From positions 22,870,209 to 22,934,208 of the forward strand of contig NC_056033.1 in NCBI RefSeq assembly GCF_004379255.2: a DNA stretch of 64,000 nucleotides. Direction: 5' to 3'. The position numbers were made by a program, and so were the translations under genes. The notes beneath the pieces are model-generated. The model saw nothing but the letters and a program-made list of their open reading frames with translations, ran no database searches and was not told the origin of the DNA. Of the stretch, positions 57,713-64,000 are shown one piece after another. Source of the stretch: Salvia splendens. Its lineage: Eukaryota; Streptophyta; Magnoliopsida; Lamiales; Lamiaceae. Numbering within the stretch: the stretch's first letter is position 1; every line of letters starts with the position of its first letter.

Positions 57713-57747
57713 CTCACACTTAGGCCGTGCAACGGACTAAGTGTGAG
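57713..57747. ncRNA. Conserved 35-nt hairpin, Athila 3-prime copy 2
   Basis: Arms CTCACACTTAG and CTAAGTGTGAG, exactly as at 36842 and 36962, with centre GCCGTGCAACGGA, whose inner pairs C-G, C-G, G-C, T-A close on a triloop. It is 84 bp from copy 1. Confidence 0.55.
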
Positions 57748-57895
57748 TCAACATGCGTACGAAACAAGAAAAAAAACAAAAACATGCTACACAGAAACAA
57801 ACACCAACAATTATGAAAAAAAAAAAAAACTTAAAAGCAAACAGAAAGCTAAAAATAAAACTAACTTGTCAGGGTGGGGGGTGGTCTAGCGAAGT

Positions 57896-60834
57896 CTCCT
57901 GCTCCTCCGTGGGGAAGGTGGTGTAGGCTGCTTTTCCAGGGGTTCCTCTTCCGTTCCAGTGTGATCCTCACTTTTCTTCGCCAGTTCCTCGGCCTCTGCC
58001 GGCACCTCGGCGTTCTCTTCCTCGGGCTCGTCTATCATTGTCTCTGGTGGGTGGGTCTCATCGTCCTGGCCTCCATGGCCGCTTGTTCCTTCTTCCGGCT
58101 GGTCACTTCCTTCAACAACTCATCTATCACGGATGCCATTTGGCCCATCTCCGTGATCAATCGATGGTTCTCCTCTCCTAAAGTAGTCACTAACGTCTCC
58201 ATAGCATCTTGCCTCTGAGCCAATGTCCTCTGCTCTGCAGATCCTTCCAACATCCGTTCCACTACTCCCGCTAGCTTGACCATCTCTGCTTTCAACTGCT
58301 TATTCTCCTCTCTAACTTCTTCCATTGCTTTCTCCATTCTGGCTTGACGCTGTTCCTGGTCTGATGTCAATCCGATCATTTCTGCCCTTATCTGTCTGCT
58401 TTCCTCCGCTATTTCCTCCACAGCTTTTTCCATCCCCTCTTGCCTCTGGTTGTGTGCCGGTGCTTCATGAGCTGCTGCTAACCGAGCAGTGGGTATAGCT
58501 TCCTCTCCCATCGCATAGAAGTGTGGCACGCCTTGCCTCATGTACACCGCATTCGTCTGGACGAACAGGGGGGTATCAAACAATCCTGGGGCGTCCACCA
58601 TCGTCAAGGGGGTTAAGTCTTCGTCCTCCAAAACGGTGATGTTGTCTCTCACAAAGATTCCCAATATATGGCAGAGGGAAATATTCCGTGCTGGGTGGGT
58701 AGCGATGAGGTGACATGTGTATGCAGTCCAGAACCCTAAGTGCAACTTTCTGCCTTTCTTGGCACATCACATAAGATACAGCTCCGTCATTGATGTCCGG
58801 ACTGCCGAATTGGACTGTCCTAAAAGGTTGTAATCCAAGAAGAGTTGAACCAGGCGTAGATTAGGATCGTTGAGATGGATAGATCGGGAGATAGTGGACT
58901 GAAATTGTCCTGCCCCGGGGTGAGTAAGTTCTTCCCAAGCTACCTGGGGCTCGAATTCCACATGCCTGCGGGGAATCCCCCGCTCCCTATCTCTCCACTC
59001 GGGCCCTATGGCCTCCTCCAAACTGCATATTCCTAGCCGAACAGTCCATTCAATCAAATTCATCCTAATCTCACCTCCAAATACTCTGAAACTAATACAC
59101 TCTACATCCAAATCCGTTGTGACCTTGAATCGAAAGGTCACGAAAAATTCTTCGGCCAAATCGACCGGAACATTAAAATTCTCATTTCTTAACAGCCATT
59201 CAAAACCCAACTCATGCACAAGGGCGAGAAACGATTCCCGAACCTTCAATTCATCTAAAGAGGGGAGATGAATTACCTTTCCACACTTAACCTTCTTGCC
59301 TTTTGCGTTATTGGTGCGATAGACGGATTGGAGCTCCTTGGAGTCAAAAAATTTCATCCCCTCCACCACGTCATCTGTGAGTTCCACCGTCCAACGCTTA
59401 TATCGGAGTGGTTCTGCAGGTGGATGCAATAATTCCCGATGATCGTTAGGGAGTTGCTGCTCCTTGTACTCCTCATCTTCCATGGTCGTATCGCTATCGG
59501 ATTCAGATTCTTCACTGATCTCATATTCACTGTCACTCTGTGTTTGCCGGTTTGATGGGGTCCTCGGGTCAGCCTCCGTGATCACTATGCCTGTGTTCAC
59601 GGTACGCGGTTTTTTTGGTACTCGGCTTGTTCTTCACAACGGCTTTTCCTTTCCTTTTTCTTTCTATCTGGTACCTGGCTTCCTCCTCAGCTTGGAGTAA
59701 GGCCTCGTCCTTCTCAGATCCAGCAGACCTTCCTGACTCTGATGTGAGGTTCGGTCCCCCAGCCATTCCTTCCGTTGTCGTGCCCGGTTCGTTCTGTACT
59801 GGAGACACCCCTGTGTCTTCCTGATCAGTAGCTTGAGCAGGTTCACCTTCAGCCTTCTTCGGAGTGGCTCGCTCTTCCTCGCTTGCGATCTCTATGGGGT
59901 CCTCCGCCGTGTTCGGTTTTGCCCTGCTGGAGGCCCACTTACCCAAACAACGTTGCGACACCCTCTGCGGCTTGGGCGAGTCTGCCTTGGGGTCTGCTTT
60001 CACCACCAGTTTTCGCCTGACCGGAATCGGCTTTACAACCTGAGGTGCCACTGGGGTGGGTGCTTCTACTTCCGGCTCTGCTGTCTCTGTTCCTGCGTCT
60101 TTGGCTTCCGTAGACGCAGTACCTTCCTCTTCTACTAGTACTTTATCATCCCCGGCTTTGACTTGGGGGTCTACTGGTTCTTTTTCTTTACTCGGTACCT
60201 CTCCTTCCCCTCCTACCAACTGGAAAGGTCGGCCTTCCGGTATGGTTCCTGATGTAGCTTTCTCCCTGTTTCCTACTGCCCCCAATGCGAGGTCTAGACC
60301 CTCAGCCATTGGTGCAGTGTCCTCTTCTCTCCGGTTGACCTTGTTCAGAATCGAGTCAAATTCTTCGTCTGTCATGAGGCCTTGTTTTCTGGCTAATTCA
60401 TTCAAATCTATTTCTGGCCTTCTCACTTCTTGAAATACCGGCTCCGATTCGAGCGTTCTCTCTGTACCTTCACTCCCCTCCGGAGTCGTCTTGCCTTGGC
60501 TCGACTTTTTCTTACGCTCCTCGGAGTCGGAGTCGTAATGTGCGGCGATAGCGTCGAGTTCTGCCGATTCCGGTACTGAAACTGCTGCATGACTTACCGG
60601 CGCAGGCGGAGCTTCGCTGCATGTGGTTCCGACGCCCCCCGTTTGGCCGAAACTGGTCAGAGCCGTCGTCCAGTCCCTAGTTGGGTCCTGTTGGCGAAGA
60701 AATGTCATCATGGCATCCATGGAAATCATAGGTGGTGGCTGAGCGACGGGTGCTGGTGGGGTTGGCTGTGGTCGTGCCTCCGGGGTTTCTCGGCGGCTGG
60801 GTTTGGTTTTCTTGGCGAATGCTTTCTTACCCAT
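57896..60834 (-). pseudogene. Long Athila 3-prime ORF, broken at three points
   Basis: Begins at ATG 60834 (MGKKAFAKKTKPSRR, a basic, nuclear-localisation-like start). An acidic, Pro/Glu-rich low-complexity part runs to about 59610. After a frame change in a seven-A run at about 59607-59613 a globular part follows (SFLALVHELGFEWLLRNENF; ISFRVFGGEIRMNLIEW), which resembles the Athila ORF-1 family (PF03078, from memory). One in-frame TGA at 58769-58767 precedes a long Glu/Lys/Gln coiled coil (58450-58080). A second frame change near 58065 leads to an acidic tail ending SPRRSRRLR at the TAG 57898-57896. Overall length would be near 980 residues. Its role in the Athila cycle is not established. 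Confidence 0.7.
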
Positions 60835-61401
60835 GAGCGGAAATTACGATCTGGAAATTAGGGTTGGGAGTCGGCGGAGATGAAAGAGAAATTTTTCGAG
60901 AGAGAGTGTAATTGCAAAATGAGGGTTTGTGAGGGGAAAAGGTAAAGCGGTATGGTTATGTGGGAGAGAGAATGCAGTTCCAGGTGGTTGTAACCGGTTA
61001 TCAGGGGTAGCCGGTCGCGACGTTTCAGACGGGAAGGGCGGTTGAGGTTTCTGGCCTCTGATTGGTCCGCGCGTCTTTTCCCTCTGCTCACGCGCCATTT
61101 TTCCTGCTGCCACCCTGCAAAAGCTGCACAAGCTTTAATTCAAATTTTCGTCCTCTCCATAATTTCTCCTATACTTACCTAAAAAGAAACTAATTCAAAT
61201 GGGCACTTAAATAAAATTTTGAAATAGCACCAGATAAGTAATCCCTTGGTCAAGGTGCACTTCAAATTAAAATTAAGGCCCGAAAATATTTTTGGATTTT
61301 TAGGAATTATCTAGCGTGCAAAGATTAATTACGTATTTATAATATTTACAACTTCCTTAGGCAATTTGGAATTCAACTTGGCCAGTATATGCAAACTATT
61401 T
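60835..61401 (-). other. Spacer between integrase and 3-prime ORF
   Basis: 567 bp without a sense-strand frame of note. A downstream ORF at this distance from pol would need its own message, for example by splicing; I cannot identify the sites with confidence. Confidence 0.5.
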
Positions 61402-63999
61402 TCAAAGGGAAACTGGCCGCGCGGAACTCCAAATTCCTATCTTACTGATCAGTATGAAACCGATGTAAGTGGCTTGTAGTGGAATTTCATCCACCACACC
61501 CACCTCGCTATTATCCCTGAATATTTTCAACCTATGCCCATTTACTATGAAAGGTTCAGAGTTAGAGAAACTCCCTGAAATTTCTACTGCCCCATTAGAT
61601 CGGAGCGCAGTTATGATGTAAGGTCCTGTCAACTTGGACTTGAGTTTCCCTGGCACAAGCTTCAATATTGACTGGAAGAGTAGTACTTTCTGGCCAACAT
61701 GGAGCTCCTTAGTTCTCAGATTTCGATCATGCCATAATTTAGTTCGTTCTTTGTACCACATGGCAGAGTCGAATGACTCCAATCTAAGTTCCTCAAGCTC
61801 CTGCAGTTGCAGCTTCCTTTCCTCTTCACAGGTTGTAGCATCCATATTCACTTTCTGTACTACCCAGTATGCTCGATGCTCGATTCCAACTGGTAAATGG
61901 CACATCTTTCCAAAAACAATCCGGTAAGGGGACATACCTATGGGGGTCTTGTAGGCTGTTCGATACGCCCAGAGAGCATCCTCTAACCTTACACTCCAAT
62001 CCTTCCTAGAAGTGTTCACCGTCTTCTCCAAAATTTTCTTTATCTCGCGGTTAGAGATTTCTGCTTGACCATTTGCTTGCGGATGGTAAGGGCTGGATAG
62101 TCTATGGTGCACACCGTATTTCTTCATCAAGGCTTCAATTGTGCAATTACAGAAGTGTGTACCTTGATCGGATATGATCGCCCTGGGTACACCGAATCGG
62201 CTGAAGATATGACTCTTTAAGAACTTGGCCACTTCCTTGGCTTCACACGTGCCTGTGGCCTTGGCTTCTACCCATTTGGAGACGTAGTCTACAACAACTA
62301 GGATATACATATTCCCATAGGATGAAGGAAAAGGCCCCATGAAATCCATTCCCCATATGTCGAATAGCTCGCAAACTATTACGGGTACCTGCGGCATTTC
62401 ATCCCGGGCAGATATTCCATCGGTCCGTTGGCAACGCTCACAACTTCTGCAAAACTCGTACGCATCTTTGTTGAGGGTTGGCCAATAAAAGCCGCTATCC
62501 AAAATCTTCCTTGCCGTCTTCTTGGACCCGAAATGTCCTCCGCATGCTAATGAATGGCAGTGGGTTAAAACATCCCGCTGCTCCCAGTCAGGAATGCACC
62601 TCCTTATCACTTGATCGGATCCTACCCTCCACAAATAGGGGTCGTCCCAAAAGTAGTATTTCGCTTCACTCTTGATCTTCATTCTTTGGGCCTTGGTAAC
62701 ACTCGGCACTTCTGGAAGCTCTCCAGTCACTAGGTAGTTGGCCAGGTCCGCATACCATGGTTCCTGCCCTACCTTCTCTTTTCCTTTTGCTGTATCATTC
62801 TGACCAGTAAGCTTGAACACTTCTTCCCAATCAATTCTTCTGGGCGCAAAAATCACCTTACACAAATGTTCTTCTGGAAATTTATCGTGCACTTCGTCAC
62901 CGTTTCCATCTTGCACTATTCTGCTCAAATGGTCTGCCACCTTGTTCTCAACTCCTCGCTTATCTTCTACCTCCCAGTCGAATTCTTATAACAAGAGTAC
63001 CCATCGGATCAAGCGTGGTTTGGATTCCTTCTTGGCAATCAGATACTTAATCGCCGCATGGTCAGTATACACTATGACTTTGGATCCCAACAAATATGGC
63101 CTGAACTTCTCGAAAGAATACACCACTGCCAGCATCTCCTTTTCAGTGGTATCGTAATTCCGCTGGGCTTGATTTAAAGTCTTGGACGCATAAAAAATTA
63201 CGTACCTCTTCCCGTCGATCTTCTGACCCAGCACGGCTCCTACCGCAAAATCGCTGGCGTCGCACATTACTTCGAAAGGATGGTTCCAGTCAGGAGCCCT
63301 TATGTAAGGTGTGGATGTCAACTTTTCCTTGAGAAGGTTGAAAGCAGCCTTGCATTGCTCATCAAAGATGAATTCCACGTCATTCTGAAGTAATCTAGTA
63401 AGGGGCTGGGCGATCTTGGAGAAATCCTTGATAAATCTTCGATAAAATCCGGCGTGCCCCAGAAAACCCCTTATTCCCTTCTGATCAGTAGGGTATGGTA
63501 ATTTGGATATAACATCTACCTTGGCTCGATCCACTTGGATACCTCTTTCTGAGACCACGTGTCCTAAAACTATCCCTTCGGTGACCATAAAATGGCACTT
63601 TTCAAAGTTCAAAACCAAACTCTTTGCTTGACATCTTTCCAAAACTATATCCAAATGGTGAAGGCAAGAGTCGAACGAGTCTCCGTAAACCGTGAAATCG
63701 TCCATGACTAGCCTCGTTGGGATCAGTTCATTCCTCTCATTCTGAACTACTTGGATGCCCGACTTCTTTGGGACCATGTGGATCGGGCTGACCCACTCAC
63801 TATCCGGTACTGAATAGATAATCCCTAGCGACAACAACTTCAAGATCTCCTTCAATATTTCTTCTCGCATGTTAGGGTTTACCTTCCTTTGAGCATCTCG
63901 ATGTGCCTTCGCTCCTTCCTCCAACCTAATGTGGTGCATGCAGACATCGGGGCTAATTCCCACTAAATCTGTAAGACTCCAACCAATCGCCTTCTTGTT
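61402..63999 (-). pseudogene. Athila Pol 3-prime half: RT (deleted core), RNase H, integrase
   Basis: One continuous minus-strand frame enters from the right edge. The RT entry region ([20 protein letters not shown]) is followed, after NELIPTRLV, directly by [11 protein letters not shown]. The 105 residues present in the plus-strand relative, with the first catalytic Asp region, are missing. RNase H has [14 protein letters not shown] and [14 protein letters not shown] at 62988-62986 stands where the relative has CAA. Integrase runs from about 62800 to 61402 with an HHCC finger ([20 protein letters not shown]), a DDE core with GMDFMGPF and [10 protein letters not shown], and a GPY-like end (KLTGPYIIT). 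There are no other breaks. It is defective through the RT deletion and the stop. Confidence 0.88.
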
Positions 64000-64000
64000 C

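Larger units (their letters stand above)
56202..57895 (-). other. 3-prime untranslated region of the Athila element
   Basis: No sense-strand coding frame. It holds a T-rich low-complexity part (56761-57110 with long T runs), a diverged LTR-proximal palindrome at 56220-56239, several TGGTCAGTA/TGACCAGTA motifs, and the pair of 35-nt hairpins. Open frames on the plus strand here are antisense to the element. Confidence 0.65.
54716..64000 (-). mobile_element. Athila-type element, minus strand, 5-prime half off window
   Basis: 3-prime LTR 54716-56201, 3-prime untranslated region, a long 3-prime ORF, then integrase, RNase H and RT running off the right edge. The pol frame is open apart from one stop and one in-frame deletion, so this is the best-preserved Athila copy here. 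It inserted in the gag of the plus-strand fragment; the 5 bp before it are AAGTA. Confidence 0.88.

Noticed and set aside
59833..60861. Plus-strand ORFs of 90-125 codons
   Set aside because: They are complements of the long Athila 3-prime ORF.

Overview
The window is plant nuclear DNA, most likely from a eudicot. The basis is the set of element families and the intron-rich host-gene remnants; no species can be named. At least 80 per cent of it is transposable-element sequence, much of it nested. No complete host gene was found.

Layout. 1-2013: a decayed coding fragment on the minus strand, AT-rich spacer, then the left end of a PIF/Harbinger-like DNA transposon with a broken MPG-rich ORF1 remnant. 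2014-2933 and 16619-25250 are host-gene sequence. It includes two diverged, rearranged copies of part of a NOT1-like gene (scaffold of the CCR4-NOT deadenylase), with stops and lost introns, plus an hAT-type MITE and a Stowaway-type MITE. This locus was split at 2938/16614 by a very young Ty3/gypsy chromovirus of Tekay type (2939-16613, TSD TTAGC). That element has become LTR-internal-LTR-partial internal-partial LTR and keeps one intact 1495-residue Gag-Pol frame ending in a chromodomain.

25247-25613 and 34029-34419 are a TG-rich low-complexity tract split by a minus-strand non-autonomous LTR element (25619-34023, TSD CTTTG). Its right LTR holds a 2890-bp solo LTR (30480-33369, TSD CCCAA) related to the Tekay element. 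From 34420 to the right edge the window is a pile of Athila-type Ty3/gypsy elements with tRNA-Asp-like primer sites: a degraded minus-strand copy (34420-42262), a plus-strand copy inserted in its LTR (42263-48625), a minus-strand 3-prime remnant (48626-49560), a plus-strand LTR-gag fragment (52682-54715), and a minus-strand copy running off the right edge (54716-64000). That last copy carries the 3-prime half of pol, integrase and a long Athila-type 3-prime ORF. Between them, 49560-52681 holds a Mutator-like inverted duplication rich in TTACTTCATT motifs.

The best candidates for something undescribed are: (1) paired 35-nt hairpins with compensatory changes in the 3-prime region of two Athila subfamilies; (2) dense dispersed palindromes with a TGATCA core (TACTGATCAGTA in one Athila subfamily, TTGATCAA in the other), found in LTRs, untranslated and coding parts; (3) an extra gag-like leader ORF in the Tekay element; (4) a conserved candidate intron lying wholly inside the Tekay LTRs; (5) inverted repeats that could produce hairpin RNA. 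Family assignments rest on motifs read by eye and on remembered family features; no database search was run.
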